Below are positions 9,983-19,132 of a stretch of DNA of 64,000 nucleotides, piece after piece. The stretch is taken from assembly GCF_011308835.1 (NCBI RefSeq), contig NZ_JAAOHY010000001.1, positions 744,001-808,000 of the forward strand. Reading direction: 5' to 3'. The stretch's first letter is position 1. Each line of letters starts with the position of its first letter. This DNA comes from Paracoccus xiamenensis. GTDB taxonomy: Bacteria; Pseudomonadota; Alphaproteobacteria; Rhodobacterales; Rhodobacteraceae. Made by a program: the position numbers and the translations under genes. The notes below the pieces were generated by a model that worked only from the letters and a program-made list of their open reading frames with translations, was not told the DNA's origin and ran no database searches.

Positions 9983-11497
9983 ATGCAGATCAGCCCTGAT
10001 TTCGCGGCGTTTTCCACTGGCTGGGAACAAGGCCGCAACCAGTTGTTGACCACGCGACTGGCCGCCGATCTGGACACGCCGGTCAGCCTGATGCTGAAAC
10101 TGGCCGAGGCCGCGCCCAACAGCTTTGTGCTGGAAAGCGTCACGGGCGGCGAGGTGCGCGGCCGTTATTCGATCATCGGCATGAAGCCGGATCTGATCTG
10201 GGAATGCCGCGCCGGCCGCGCCCGCATCAACCGCGAGGCGCGCTATTCCGACGCCTTCACCGAGGATCAGCGCCCGGCGCTGGAAAGCCTGCGCGCGCTT
10301 ATCGCGGAAGCCCGCATCGACATGCCGGAGGGTGTGCCGGCGGCGGCGGCGGGGCTGTTCGGCTATCTGGGTTATGACATGATCCGGCTGGTCGAGAACC
10401 TGCCGAATGTGAACCCGGACCCGATCGGCGTGCCCGATGCGATGCTGACCCGGCCCTCGGTCGTGGCGGTGCTGGACGGCGTCAAGGGCGAGGTGACGCT
10501 GTGCGCACCGGTCTGGCATGATCCGGCGATGCCTGCGCGCGCCGCCTATGCCCAGGCCGCCGAACGCCTGTCCGAGGCGTTGCGCAGCCTTGACCGGATG
10601 CCGCATGAGCCGCGCGAGATGGGACGTTCGCACGAAATCGGTGCGCCCCGGTCGAACTTCACTCATCAGGGCTATAAGGACGCGGTCGAGAAGGCGAAGG
10701 ATTATATCCGCGCTGGCGACATCTTCCAGGTGGTGCCGGCGCAGCGTTGGGCGATCGACTTCCCGCTGCCGCCCTTCGCCCTGTATCGCAGCCTGCGGCG
10801 CACCAATCCGTCGCCCTTCATGTTCTATCTGAATCTCGCGCCGCAGGAAGGCGGCTTTCAGATCGTTGGCGCCAGCCCCGAAATTCTGGTGCGCCTGCGC
10901 GAAGGCGAGGTCACCATCCGACCCATCGCCGGCACCCGCCCGCGTGGCGCGAATGAGGCCGAGGACAGGGCGCTGGAGGCCGATCTGCTGGCTGATCAGA
11001 AGGAACTGGCGGAACATCTTATGCTGCTGGACCTGGGCCGCAACGATGTCGGACGGGTGGCTAAAATCGGCACCGTTCACCCGACCGAGAAATTCGTGAT
11101 CGAACGCTACAGCCACGTCATGCATATCGTTTCGAACGTGGTGGGTGAGCTGCGCGAAGGCGAAGATGCGCTGTCGGCGCTGCTGGCGGGCCTGCCCGCA
11201 GGCACTGTTTCCGGCGCGCCGAAGGTCCGCGCGATGGAGATCATCGACGAACTGGAGCCTGAAAAGCGCGGCGTCTATGGCGGGGCTGTCGGCTATTTCG
11301 CCGCCAATGGCGAGATGGACATGTGCATCGCGCTGCGCACCGGCGTCATCAAGGACGGTCAGCTTTACGTGCAGGCCGGGGGCGGCGTCGTCTACGACAG
11401 CGACCCCGAGGGCGAGTATCAGGAAACCGTGAACAAGTCGCGCGCACTGATCCGCGCCGCCGAGAGCGCCACGCGCTTCGTCCGCAACAACGGCTAA
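9983..11497 (+). CDS. trpE: Anthranilate synthase component I TrpE
   Basis: 504 aa, normal for stand-alone TrpE. It makes anthranilate from chorismate with ammonia from TrpG. The N-terminal regulatory domain includes LLESVTGG-type sequence (LESVTGGEVRGRYSI); the chorismate domain shows IRPIAGTRPRG, LLDLGRNDVGRV, AGLPAGTVSGAPKVRAM and the C-terminal VQAGGGVVYDSDPEGEYQET. It lies far from trpGDC in the opposite direction, so the pathway is split into two transcription units here. No leader peptide or attenuator is evident, as ppiD ends 3 bp upstream. Confidence 0.97.
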   Translation: MQISPDFAAFSTGWEQGRNQLLTTRLAADLDTPVSLMLKLAEAAPNSFVLESVTGGEVRGRYSIIGMKPDLIWECRAGRARINREARYSDAFTEDQRPALESLRALIAEARIDMPEGVPAAAAGLFGYLGYDMIRLVENLPNVNPDPIGVPDAMLTRPSVVAVLDGVKGEVTLCAPVWHDPAMPARAAYAQAAERLSEALRSLDRMPHEPREMGRSHEIGAPRSNFTHQGYKDAVEKAKDYIRAGDIFQVVPAQRWAIDFPLPPFALYRSLRRTNPSPFMFYLNLAPQEGGFQIVGASPEILVRLREGEVTIRPIAGTRPRGANEAEDRALEADLLADQKELAEHLMLLDLGRNDVGRVAKIGTVHPTEKFVIERYSHVMHIVSNVVGELREGEDALSALLAGLPAGTVSGAPKVRAMEIIDELEPEKRGVYGGAVGYFAANGEMDMCIALRTGVIKDGQLYVQAGGGVVYDSDPEGEYQETVNKSRALIRAAESATRFVRNNG

Positions 11498-11530
11498 AGA
11501 AAGACTGCCCGGCCTTCAGTGGCAAAGGAA

Positions 11531-11560
11531 AAAGGGCGGCCGTTTGGCCGCCCTTTCGCT
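11531..11560. terminator. Bidirectional rho-independent terminator after trpE
   Basis: A perfect 11-bp stem (11531-11541 pairing with 11546-11556) closes a 4-nt GTTT loop. It is flanked by A-rich sequence on the left and TTTCGCTTT on the right, so it can act for trpE on the plus strand and for the PRC-barrel gene on the minus strand. Confidence 0.88.
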
Positions 11561-11577
11561 TTGGTATGCTGCGCCGA

Positions 11578-12432
11578 TCAGTTGGCCGGTGCGGGGGCCG
11601 CCGGATCAGCCGGTGCTGCCGGATCAGCCGGTGCTGCCGGGTCAGCCGGCATCGCGGCCGGATCGGCGGGCGCGGCCGGGTCAGCCGGCATCGCGGCGGG
11701 GTCGCCCGCTGCTGCCGGGTCAGCCGGCGCCGCTGCCGGGGCAGCCTCACGTTCGCGGAAGACGTATTCCGGGGCGGCGTTTGCCTCGTCCTGGGTCAGC
11801 TCGGTGGTGATTTCCTGAGCATCATAGTTGATGGTCAGCTGTTCCCACGGCACGGCGATCTGCTTTTCACCGATGCCCAGGAAGCCGCCCACACCGATGA
11901 TCGCGGCGATCATCTGACCGCTTTCCGCGTCGACGATGATGTCACGGACCTGACCAACGGCAGTGCCGTCGGGCGAGGTGACATTCGCGCCAGTCACCCA
12001 GTCCACGCGCAGCTCGTTGCCGGCCTGTTCACGGGCAATCTTGTCGCTGCTGGCCATCTCGGCCTCGAGCGCCGCTTCCTCTGCCGCTTCGGCGGACTCG
12101 GTGGCGTCGACAGCAGCGGCGTCAGCATCGGTTTCCATCTCGCTGGTGGTAGCTGCCGGATCGCCTGCTGGCATCGGTTCAGCGGTCGTCGCATCAGCGG
12201 CGGCATCGGCCGCGTCGCCAGCAGCCTCGGCCGCGTTATCCGCCGCGGTTGCAGCAGCATCGGCAGCTTCGTTGGCGGCGTCGGTTGCAGCCTCAGCCGA
12301 GGTATCAGCGGCTTCTGCAGCGCTGTCGGCGGTCGCTTCGGCGGCGGTTTCCGGCGTGGTGGTGGCCGTTTGCGCGAAGGCCATGCCCGTCAGCGGAAGC
12401 ACCAGGGCAGTGGTCAGAAGAATGTTGCGCAT
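11578..12432 (-). CDS. Secreted PRC-barrel domain protein with Ala-rich linker and PADPAA repeats
   Basis: 284 aa. A clear signal peptide (MRNILLTTALVLPLTGMAFAQ) predicts export to the periplasm. Residues ~22-115 are an Ala/Asp/Glu-rich low-complexity stretch. Residues ~140-205 form a PRC-barrel (LRVDWVTGANVTSPDGTAVG, IIVDAESGQMIAAIIGVGG). The C-terminus consists of repeated Pro-Ala-Asp-Pro-Ala-Ala units. PRC-barrels mediate RNA or protein interaction in photosynthetic reaction-centre and RimM contexts, but the role of secreted versions is unknown. Preceded by ~440 bp without a gene. Confidence 0.85.
   Translation of the reverse strand: MRNILLTTALVLPLTGMAFAQTATTTPETAAEATADSAAEAADTSAEAATDAANEAADAAATAADNAAEAAGDAADAAADATTAEPMPAGDPAATTSEMETDADAAAVDATESAEAAEEAALEAEMASSDKIAREQAGNELRVDWVTGANVTSPDGTAVGQVRDIIVDAESGQMIAAIIGVGGFLGIGEKQIAVPWEQLTINYDAQEITTELTQDEANAAPEYVFREREAAPAAAPADPAAAGDPAAMPADPAAPADPAAMPADPAAPADPAAPADPAAPAPAN
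11601..11735. repeat. In-frame 18-bp tandem repeat coding PADPAA units
   Basis: Two identical 18-bp units (ccggatcagccggtgctg) at 11601-11618 and 11619-11636 are followed by diverged copies, giving the repetitive C-terminus of the PRC-barrel protein. Such arrays can change copy number by slippage. Confidence 0.85.
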
Positions 12433-12820
12433 ATGATCATCTCCTCAATCATCTCACGAGTACCGGTCGGCACCCGCATCACCCATCCAATCCCCAAGCC
12501 GCGATTCTGGTTCCGCAGATTGATTTTTGTTGGCGGAAACGTGAGCATCCTGAGAGCCCGTCCCTTGTGGAGGTAAAATATTCTAAGCCAATCGGTTAAA
12601 AGGTCTTTTGCGGTGACTTCCTGCCGTGTCGTTGGGCCGAATGGGTCGATTTTCTGGCAAGTCTTCGCCAGTGTTGGCCGTTTTCTGCGGGCCTGACCGC
12701 CGGTGCCGACAAGGGCCGTGACGTCCGGGGACATGATGGCCAACGACAAGATCGCGCTGCGAGGTCGCGCGCAGGAGCACGGGAATATTGCGATGAGGTT
12801 GCAATCGACCCCAAAAGCCA
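12433..12820. other. Intergenic stretch with no recognised gene
   Basis: About 390 bp between the PRC-barrel gene start and the gpt terminator. I see no credible protein: the open frames present lack ribosome sites and have no family likeness. An AT-rich spot (about 12574-12600, with aaaatattctaa) could hold the PRC-barrel promoter on the minus strand. A small RNA cannot be excluded from sequence alone. Confidence 0.5.
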
Positions 12821-12842
12821 ACGCCGCCCATCAGGGCGGCGT
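12821..12842 (-). terminator. Terminator after gpt
   Basis: Perfect 9-bp stem (12821-12829 with 12834-12842), loop ATCA. Read on the minus strand it is followed by TTGGCTTTTGGGG, fitting termination of the lysE-gpt transcript. Confidence 0.75.
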
Positions 12843-12874
12843 CGAAGGTGCAAGGCAATGCGGCGGGTGCCGGG

Positions 12875-13381
12875 TCAGTCTTCGCCGCGATAGGGGCGGA
12901 CGTATTGCAGCGCCATGTCCCAGGGGAAGAAGATCCAGGTGTCCTGGCTGACCTCGGTCACATAGGACTGCACCATCGGCTTACCTTTGGGCTTGGCATA
13001 GACGGTGGCGAAATGGGCCTTGGGATACATCTCGCGGATCAGTTCCAGCGTGCGGCCCGAATCGACCAGATCGTCGACGACCAGAATGCCCTCGCCATCA
13101 CCCATCAGCGCGGGATCGGGTTGCTTCAGGACCTGCAGCTCGCTTTGCCCGGCCTCGGCCCCGACGCCCTTGTAGGATTTGACCGAAATCGTGTCGATGG
13201 TGCGGATGTCCAGTTCGCGCGCGACGATCATCGCCGGCACCATGCCGCCGCGGGTAACGGCGACCACCGCGCGCCATTCGGTCCCGTCCATGCGCCAGGC
13301 AAGCGCGCGCGCGTCGCGGTGCAGCTGGTCCCAGCTAACATGAAACCCTTTTTCGTGGGGCAAACGGTCGGCGTCGGTCAT
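12875..13381 (-). CDS. gpt: Xanthine phosphoribosyltransferase (Gpt-type)
   Basis: 168 aa type I phosphoribosyltransferase, the size of xanthine-guanine PRTases, salvaging xanthine or guanine with PRPP. The PRPP motif [17 protein letters not shown] (residues ~98-114) is intact, as are the [10 protein letters not shown] segment and the C-terminal TWIFFPWD base-binding motif typical of Gpt. It follows the LysE gene by 8 bp and ends in a terminator hairpin. Confidence 0.93.
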   Translation of the reverse strand: MTDADRLPHEKGFHVSWDQLHRDARALAWRMDGTEWRAVVAVTRGGMVPAMIVARELDIRTIDTISVKSYKGVGAEAGQSELQVLKQPDPALMGDGEGILVVDDLVDSGRTLELIREMYPKAHFATVYAKPKGKPMVQSYVTEVSQDTWIFFPWDMALQYVRPYRGED

Positions 13382-13389
13382 ATTCCCTC

Positions 13390-13959
13390 TCAGCTTTTGA
13401 CGATCAGCAGGATGCCGAGCGCGAATAGTGCGACTGCGGCCGCCCGGTCAATCCAGAACTTTGCGTCAAAATAGCGTCGGCGCATGGCGGCTGTCGACAT
13501 CCCTATGGCCACGACAGCATACCAGAAAACCTCGGTCGACAGCGCTGTCAGATAGATCGAGGCCTGTTTCGCCAGACTCAGCGGCCCCGGAAACAGCGAC
13601 AACAACAGCGACGCATAGAAAAGCGCCGGCTTCGGGTTGGACAGGTTCAGCAGCATGCCGCCCAGAAAGCCACGCCCGAAACGCTTCTCGGCTGCCTCGG
13701 GCAGCGGCTCGGTCGCGGCGCGCCACAGCCCCCAGGACATCCACAGCAGGTAAAGGCCGCCGAAAACCTTCACCGTCCGGTAAACTTCGGGATGGGTCTG
13801 AAATACCACCGCCAGCCCGGCAAGCGCGATCAGCCCCCAAAGCGAGGCACCGAAGGCCAGCCCCATGCCGAAGGGCAGGGCGACTTCGCGCCCGCGCGAA
13901 AAGGCGGTCTGAATGGCGGCAATGATCGCGGGCCCCGGCGACAGGATCGCCAGGGTCAT
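13390..13959 (-). CDS. LysE/RhtB-family amino acid exporter
   Basis: 189 aa from the first ATG, with 5-6 hydrophobic segments. The family signature ILSPGPAII lies near the N-terminus and [16 protein letters not shown] in the middle. Members export amino acids or their derivatives; the substrate is unknown. The frame stays open upstream and encodes SGIEPYLALIGA, which looks like the missing first part of helix 1. A CTG at 13998 lies 8 nt after AAGGA and one base after the fabI stop, so the true start is probably there (202 aa). The coordinates given use the conservative ATG. Confidence 0.88.
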   Translation of the reverse strand: MTLAILSPGPAIIAAIQTAFSRGREVALPFGMGLAFGASLWGLIALAGLAVVFQTHPEVYRTVKVFGGLYLLWMSWGLWRAATEPLPEAAEKRFGRGFLGGMLLNLSNPKPALFYASLLLSLFPGPLSLAKQASIYLTALSTEVFWYAVVAIGMSTAAMRRRYFDAKFWIDRAAAVALFALGILLIVKS

Positions 13960-13999
13960 TGCGCCGATCAGGGCCAGGTAAGGTTCGATGCCTGACAGC

Positions 14000-14836
14000 T
14001 CAGCCGTCCTTGCGGCCCGAAACCACGTCGATATCCGGCGCGTCCACCGCCTTCATGCCGACGACGTGATAGCCGGCGTCAACGTGATGGGTTTCGCCCG
14101 TGACGCCGCTGCCAAGATCGGAAAGCAGATACAGGGCCGATTTGCCCACCTCGTCCTGCGTCACGTTGCGGCGCAGGGGCGAGTTCAGCTCGTTCCATTT
14201 CAGGATATAACGGAAATCGCCGATGCCAGAGGCCGCCAGCGTCTTGATTGGCCCGGCCGAGATGCCGTTGACGCGGATGCCATCCTTGCCCAGATCCTCG
14301 GCCATGTAACGAACCGAGGCCTCAAGCGCAGATTTCGCGACGCCCATGACGTTGTAATGCGGCATGACCCGTTCGGCGCCGTAATAGGTCAGCGTGACCA
14401 TGCTGCCGCCCGCAGGCATCATGGCGGCGGCGTAGCGCGCCACCATGGTGAAGGAAAAGACAGAAATATCCATCGTTTTCAGGAAATTGTCGCGCGTCGT
14501 GTCGACATAGCGACCGCGCAGCTGTTCCTTGTCGGAATAACCGATGGCATGGACCAGAAAGTCCATCTGGCCCCATTCGGCGCTGATCGCGTCGAACATC
14601 GACTTGACGGATTCCTCATCCGAGACATCGCAATCGAACAGCAGATTGCTGCCCAGTGCCTGGGCCAGTGGCTCTGCCCGTTTCTTCATCGCCTCGCCCT
14701 GATAGGACAGCGCAAGCTCGGCGCCCTGATCGGACAGTTGCTTGGCGATGCCCCAGGCGATGGATTTGTCGTTGGCCAGCCCCATGATAAGGCCGCGCTT
14801 GCCGGCCATCAGGCCCCCGCGTTCGCTGCTTGACAT
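14000..14836 (-). CDS. fabI: Enoyl-[acyl-carrier-protein] reductase (NADH) FabI
   Basis: 278 aa short-chain dehydrogenase that completes each fatty-acid elongation cycle. It has the FabI nucleotide loop GLANDKSIAWGIAK, the FLVHAIGYSDK segment, and the Tyr-x6-Lys catalytic pair in YNVMGVAKSALEASVRY, with IRVNGISAGPIKTLAASGI. Divergent from pdxH across 58 bp; the lysE-like exporter starts immediately after its stop. Confidence 0.96.
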   Translation of the reverse strand: MSSSERGGLMAGKRGLIMGLANDKSIAWGIAKQLSDQGAELALSYQGEAMKKRAEPLAQALGSNLLFDCDVSDEESVKSMFDAISAEWGQMDFLVHAIGYSDKEQLRGRYVDTTRDNFLKTMDISVFSFTMVARYAAAMMPAGGSMVTLTYYGAERVMPHYNVMGVAKSALEASVRYMAEDLGKDGIRVNGISAGPIKTLAASGIGDFRYILKWNELNSPLRRNVTQDEVGKSALYLLSDLGSGVTGETHHVDAGYHVVGMKAVDAPDIDVVSGRKDG

Positions 14837-14894
14837 ACCCCTCTCCGTCTTACCTTTTGGGCAGGATTAGGCGAAAGCCCGGGGGGCATCAAGC

Positions 14895-15539
14895 ATGAGC
14901 GCACAGGACGACCGATTTGACGGCGAAGATCCCTTCGTCATAGCGCGGTCCTGGCTGGCCGAAGCCGAGGCCAGCGAACCCAACGATGCAAATGCGATCG
15001 CGCTGGCAACGGTCGATGCCGAGGGTATGCCCGACGTGCGCATGGTGCTGCTGAAAGACATCGAATCCTATGGCGACGGGCAGGGCGCCTTCGTCTTCTA
15101 CACCAATTATGACAGCGCCAAGGGCCGCCAGATCGCCGCGACAGGCAAGGCCGCTTTCGTGATGCATTGGAAATCACTGCGCCGCCAGATTCGGGTGCGC
15201 GGCACGGTCACCCGCGAAGACGGCCCTCAGGCGGATGCCTATTATGCCAGTCGCGCCCTGCAAAGCCGCATCGGGGCCTGGGCCTCGGCGCAAAGCCAGC
15301 CGCTGTCATCACGCGGGGCATTGATGCTGGCTGTCGCCCGTCAAGGTGCGAAATGGGGTGCAAATCCGCCCCGGCCGCCCTTCTGGGGCGGGTTCCGCAT
15401 TGACCCTGTACAAATAGAGTTCTGGAGTGACGGCGCGTTTCGCTTGCATGACCGTTTTCAGTGGGTCAGGGAGGCTGCTTCGGGCGAGGATGGGCGAGTC
15501 GTTTCGGCGGGCTGGAAGGTGCAACGTTTGTCCCCCTGA
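14895..15539 (+). CDS. pdxH: Pyridoxine/pyridoxamine 5'-phosphate oxidase PdxH
   Basis: 214 aa, usual PdxH length. It oxidises PNP/PMP to pyridoxal 5'-phosphate using FMN. Visible motifs are [19 protein letters not shown] (FMN phosphate site), [22 protein letters not shown] and the C-terminal [17 protein letters not shown] with the final VQRLSP. A plain single-gene unit. Confidence 0.96.
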   Translation: MSAQDDRFDGEDPFVIARSWLAEAEASEPNDANAIALATVDAEGMPDVRMVLLKDIESYGDGQGAFVFYTNYDSAKGRQIAATGKAAFVMHWKSLRRQIRVRGTVTREDGPQADAYYASRALQSRIGAWASAQSQPLSSRGALMLAVARQGAKWGANPPRPPFWGGFRIDPVQIEFWSDGAFRLHDRFQWVREAASGEDGRVVSAGWKVQRLSP

Positions 15540-15729
15540 TCCGCCTGAGGCTGATATAAATTTTATATGCTTGAAATGTATGGGCTTGCGCCCACTTTAC
15601 GTTACGTCAAGTAATGTATTTTGATGGGGACGGAATGCGGCACATATGTGAGTATCTTTGCGATGAGTCGAGTTCTGGATGGGGCTGGATGCGCCGGTTT
15701 GATTTGCGGCGAGAGTATGAAGCAGTGGT
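15540..15729. other. AT-rich leader in front of the two-domain cold-shock gene
   Basis: This 190-bp gap is notably richer in A/T than its surroundings. It holds a perfect odd palindrome ATATAAA-T-TTTATAT at 15554-15568 and a small hairpin TGGGC/GCCCA at 15581-15594. It probably contains the promoter and 5' leader of the cold-shock-domain gene; leader structure often controls such genes, though that is inference here. Confidence 0.45.
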
Positions 15730-16281
15730 ATGGCGATAGCAGACGACAGTGTTGTTATAGAGGTTAGCGGAACGATTAAATGGTTCGATCCGGCGCGCGG
15801 GTTTGGCTTCATTATCAGCGACGAGACCGGACCGGATATTCTGCTGCACACGAATGTCCTGCGCAATTTCGGGCAGGGGTCGGTCGCTGACCGGGCACGG
15901 ATTCGCGTGCTGGTGCAGCCCACTGCGCGCGGCTTGCAGGCTGTCAGGATCCTGTCGATCGAACCGCCCGATAACGAAGGGGTGCCACCGATCAGCGATC
16001 TGGCCGATACCCCGCCGGAAGTTCTGGCAACGCTGCCTTTCCTGCCTGCGCGGGTGAAATGGTTCGACAAGGCCAAGGGCTTCGGCTTTGCCAATCTGTT
16101 CGGCCAGTCTGGCGATGTCTTCCTGCATTGCGAGGTGCTGCGCCATTCCGGCCTGGCAGATCTGGGCGTGGGAGAGGCCGTCGCGCTGCGGGTCGTCGAT
16201 GGCCGCCGCGGGCTTATGGCGGCGCAGATCGCACCCTGGGAACGGGGCGGCCCGGCGCAGGAAGACAATGATCCGCAATAG
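15730..16281 (+). CDS. Tandem cold-shock-domain protein
   Basis: 183 aa with two CSDs. The first (residues ~12-75) has GTIKWFDPARGFGFI and ILLHTNVL; the second (~107-172) has ARVKWFDKAKGFGFA and VFLHCEVL. Both RNP1 (KGFGFA-like) and RNP2 (VFLH-like) motifs are recognisable, so single-stranded nucleic acid binding is expected. This double form is common in Rhodobacteraceae beside a DUF192 gene, which here overlaps its 3' end by 14 bp. Confidence 0.9.
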   Translation: MAIADDSVVIEVSGTIKWFDPARGFGFIISDETGPDILLHTNVLRNFGQGSVADRARIRVLVQPTARGLQAVRILSIEPPDNEGVPPISDLADTPPEVLATLPFLPARVKWFDKAKGFGFANLFGQSGDVFLHCEVLRHSGLADLGVGEAVALRVVDGRRGLMAAQIAPWERGGPAQEDNDPQ

Positions 16282-16777
16282 CGTGCGATTGCTGCCAGCG
16301 ATTGCCGTTGCGTTGGCGGGCGCGTCCGCCAGCTTTGCCACATCCCCGGCGCCGCCCTCTTGTCAGGAAGATATCGCGCTGTTTCCTACGGCCGAGCGTG
16401 CGATTCGCGTCGAGATCGCGGATGACCCGGCCGAACGTGCGCAAGGGCTGATGAACCGCAGCAGCCTGGCTGAAAATTCCGGTATGCTGTTCATCTTCGA
16501 AGAGCCGCGCGAGGCCGCCTTCTGGATGAAAAACACCCTGATTCCGCTGGACATGATTTTTATGGATGCCAAGGGCGTCATCCGGCACATTCACCCGTCA
16601 GCGGTGCCGCATGATCTAACGCCGGTTCCGGGTGCCGCGCCCGGCGATCCCGCGCCCGAGCGGCTGATGGTGCTGGAAGTTGCCGGCGGCGAAGCCGCCC
16701 GGTTGGGCCTGACCGTGGGCATGGCCATGTCGCATCCGCGTCTGGACCAAAAACAGGCAGCCGCCCCCTGCCGATAG
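16268..16777 (+). CDS. Secreted DUF192 family protein
   Basis: 169 aa with a signal peptide (hydrophobic residues ~7-24, [17 protein letters not shown]) and a DUF192 domain over most of the remainder. Typical motifs are [40 protein letters not shown], and VLEVAGG near the end. The biochemical role of DUF192 is unknown. I start at the ATG at 16268 inside the cold-shock gene's last codons, because the signal peptide begins there. Confidence 0.9.
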   Translation: MIRNSVRLLPAIAVALAGASASFATSPAPPSCQEDIALFPTAERAIRVEIADDPAERAQGLMNRSSLAENSGMLFIFEEPREAAFWMKNTLIPLDMIFMDAKGVIRHIHPSAVPHDLTPVPGAAPGDPAPERLMVLEVAGGEAARLGLTVGMAMSHPRLDQKQAAAPCR

Positions 16778-16817
16778 GGCTTTCCCCCGGCGGCGACAGC
16801 CGCTAGAAGCAACCCGT

Positions 16818-16894
16818 CGGGGCGTGGCGCAGCCTGGTAGCGCGACGGTTTTGGGTACCGTAGGCCGGAGGTTCGAATCCTCTCGCCCCGACCA
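16818..16894 (+). tRNA. tRNA-Pro (anticodon TGG)
   Basis: 77 nt including encoded CCA. The acceptor 5' strand CGGGGCG pairs with CGCCCCG, followed by discriminator A and CCA. The anticodon stem ACGGT/ACCGT encloses the loop TTTGGGT with TGG at the anticodon, and the T arm has GGTTCGAATCC. It reads CCA and neighbouring proline codons. Confidence 0.97.
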
Positions 16895-17091
16895 TCACTC
16901 AGCAGTTGTGGCTTCCGGCGTGGCCTTTCCAGTCTGCGCTTGCCGGGCTGCATTCCCGAATCGCACGGACGGTGCGTGGATACCAATCGTTCCCGCGTCG
17001 CATCTTTCGATGCGCTTGCGCTTCCTGCGCGTCTGCCTAACCTTGGTGTCTTGGACCCGCTGGCCGGCAGCGGTCATTCTGGAGGGATCAC

Positions 17092-18111
17092 ATGAAAAAG
17101 CTGGGTTTCCTGTCCTTCGGGCACTGGTCGCCAGAACGCGGTTCGCAGGTGCGCAGCGCCTCGGACGTGCTGCTGCAATCCATCGAACTCGCGGTCGAGG
17201 CCGAAAAGATCGGCATCGACGGCGCTTATTTTCGCGTCCATCACTTTGCCCGCCAGCTTTCGTCGCCCTTCCCGATGCTGGCGGCGATCGGTGCGCGTAC
17301 CTCGAAAATCGAGATCGGGACCGGCGTCATCGATATGCGCTATGAAAACCCGTTCTACATGGTTGAGGATGCGAGTTCCGCCGATCTGATCGCCGGTGGC
17401 CGGCTGCAACTGGGCATCAGCCGCGGCTCGCCCGAGCAGGTGATCGACGGATGGCGGCATTTCGGATTTGCCCCGGCCGAGGGCGAGGACGAGGCTGCGA
17501 TGGCCCGGCGACATGCGCTGACCTTCCTGCAACTGCTGGAAGGCAAGGGCTTCGCGCAACCCAACCCGCGCCCGATGTTCCCCAATCCGCCGGGGCTATT
17601 GCGACTGGAGCCGACCTCGGAAGGATTGCGCGACCGGATCTGGTGGGGGGCGGCCTCGGACGCGACTGCGGTCTGGGCCGCGGAACAGGGGATGTACCTG
17701 CAAAGCTCGACCCTGAAGACGGATGAGACCGGCGAGCCTTTCCATATCCAGCAGGCCAAGCAGATCCGCGCTTACCGCGAGGCCTGGAAAGCCGCCGGCC
17801 ACGACCGCGCGCCGCGCGTTTCGGTCAGCCGCTCGATCTTCGCGCTGATGACGCCCGAGGACCGGATGTATTTCGGGCGTGGCGGCAAGGAGGATGATCA
17901 GGTCGGCATGATCGACCAGACCCGCTCGATCTTCGGGCGCAGCTATGCCGATACGCCCGACCGCCTGATCGAACAGCTGCGTGAAGACGAGGCGATTGCC
18001 GAAGCCGATACCCTGCTGCTTGCGGTCCCGAACATGCTGGGCGTCGAATACAACGTGCATGTGCTGGACAGTATCCTGCGCCATGTCGCGCCGGCACTTG
18101 GCTGGCGCTGA
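17092..18111 (+). CDS. LLM-class flavin-dependent oxidoreductase
   Basis: 339 aa luciferase-like TIM-barrel flavoprotein. The start MKKLGFLSFGHWSP, IEIGTGVIDMRYENPFYMVEDA and GGRLQLGISRGSPEQVIDGW match the bacterial LLM family. A strong ribosome site (GGAGG) precedes the ATG. These enzymes are FMN or F420 monooxygenases or reductases; the substrate cannot be inferred from sequence or from its neighbours (tRNA-Pro, pirin). Confidence 0.88.
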   Translation: MKKLGFLSFGHWSPERGSQVRSASDVLLQSIELAVEAEKIGIDGAYFRVHHFARQLSSPFPMLAAIGARTSKIEIGTGVIDMRYENPFYMVEDASSADLIAGGRLQLGISRGSPEQVIDGWRHFGFAPAEGEDEAAMARRHALTFLQLLEGKGFAQPNPRPMFPNPPGLLRLEPTSEGLRDRIWWGAASDATAVWAAEQGMYLQSSTLKTDETGEPFHIQQAKQIRAYREAWKAAGHDRAPRVSVSRSIFALMTPEDRMYFGRGGKEDDQVGMIDQTRSIFGRSYADTPDRLIEQLREDEAIAEADTLLLAVPNMLGVEYNVHVLDSILRHVAPALGWR

Positions 18112-18138
18112 CGCTGCACGAAAGCCTGCCGGGCGCGG

Positions 18139-19077
18139 CTATTTCTCGGGCGCGCGAATGTATTCGTGCTTGTCGCCCGTGGGCAGTTCGAACTGGCCCT
18201 CGCCCCAATTCGCGGCGCGCCATTCCTCTCGGGCATGGGCGATCTTCTCGCGGCTGGAGGCGACGAAATTCCACCAGACATAGCGCGGACCGTTCAGCGT
18301 CGCACCGCCAAGCGCCATCAACCGCGCGCCCTGCGAACCTGCGGCCACGGTGATCTTGTCGCCGGGGCGGAAGACCATCATCCGCCCGGCCTCGAAGGTG
18401 TCGCCGGCGATGGTGACCGATCCTTCGGTGATATAAAGCCCGCGATCTTCGTGATCGTCAGGCAGTGGAAAACGGGCACCGGGTGCCAGAGCCACATCCA
18501 GATAGAAGGTTTCCGAATACAGCGTCGCCGGGGCCTTTTCGCCGTAAGCATTGCCAAGGATCAGCGTCGCCTGCACCCCTTCGGCCTCGAATTGCGGCAG
18601 GGTTTCCTTGCCGTGATGTTCAAAGATCGGGTCCATATCCTCGCGGTCTTCGGGCAGCGCGATCCAGGTCTGGATGCCGTAAAGGCTGTGCGGCCCCTTG
18701 CGCCCCGCTTCCGAGGTGCGTTCGGAATGCGTCACACCTTTGCCCGCGACCATCCAGTTGACCGCGCCGGGCAGGATCACCTGATCGGTGCCGATGCTGT
18801 CGCGGTGATGGAAGTCGCCGCGATACAGGAAGGTGACGGTGCCAAGCCCGATATGGGGATGCGGGCGCACATCGACGCCCTGGCCGGTCAGGAACTCGGC
18901 TGGCCCGGCTTGATCGAAGAAGATGAAAGGCCCGACCATCTGACGCTGTGGCGCGGGCAGGGCGCGGCGGACTTCGAAATCGCCAAGGTCGCGGGTGCGC
19001 GGCACGATGACGGTCTCAATGGCGTCCAGACCGATTTCGTCGGGGTTTCCGGGGGTAAGGGCGGGGTTCCAGCTCAT
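18139..19077 (-). CDS. Pirin family protein
   Basis: 312 aa bicupin. The N-terminal metal site is visible as RPHPHIGLGTVTFLYRG and GVTHSERT, giving the His/His/His/Glu set used for Fe binding in pirins. The C-terminal half carries a second cupin and the family end. Bacterial pirins are redox-sensing regulators or quercetinase-like dioxygenases; which applies is unclear. Converges on the LLM oxidoreductase with 27 bp between them. Confidence 0.92.
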   Translation of the reverse strand: MSWNPALTPGNPDEIGLDAIETVIVPRTRDLGDFEVRRALPAPQRQMVGPFIFFDQAGPAEFLTGQGVDVRPHPHIGLGTVTFLYRGDFHHRDSIGTDQVILPGAVNWMVAGKGVTHSERTSEAGRKGPHSLYGIQTWIALPEDREDMDPIFEHHGKETLPQFEAEGVQATLILGNAYGEKAPATLYSETFYLDVALAPGARFPLPDDHEDRGLYITEGSVTIAGDTFEAGRMMVFRPGDKITVAAGSQGARLMALGGATLNGPRYVWWNFVASSREKIAHAREEWRAANWGEGQFELPTGDKHEYIRAPEK

Positions 19078-19132
19078 GGCGGTCTCCTCTGGCTGAAACC
19101 AGACTAGGCCACGGCCGACGGCCCCGCAACCG

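Noticed and set aside
8558..11125. Very long open frame (855 codons) on the minus strand across ppiD and trpE
   Set aside because: It is antisense to two clearly conserved genes; GC-rich codon bias keeps this frame open and the product looks like no family.
11601..11735. Tandem repeats as a CRISPR-like array
   Set aside because: 18-bp units without spacers, in frame and coding for PADPAA; a protein repeat.
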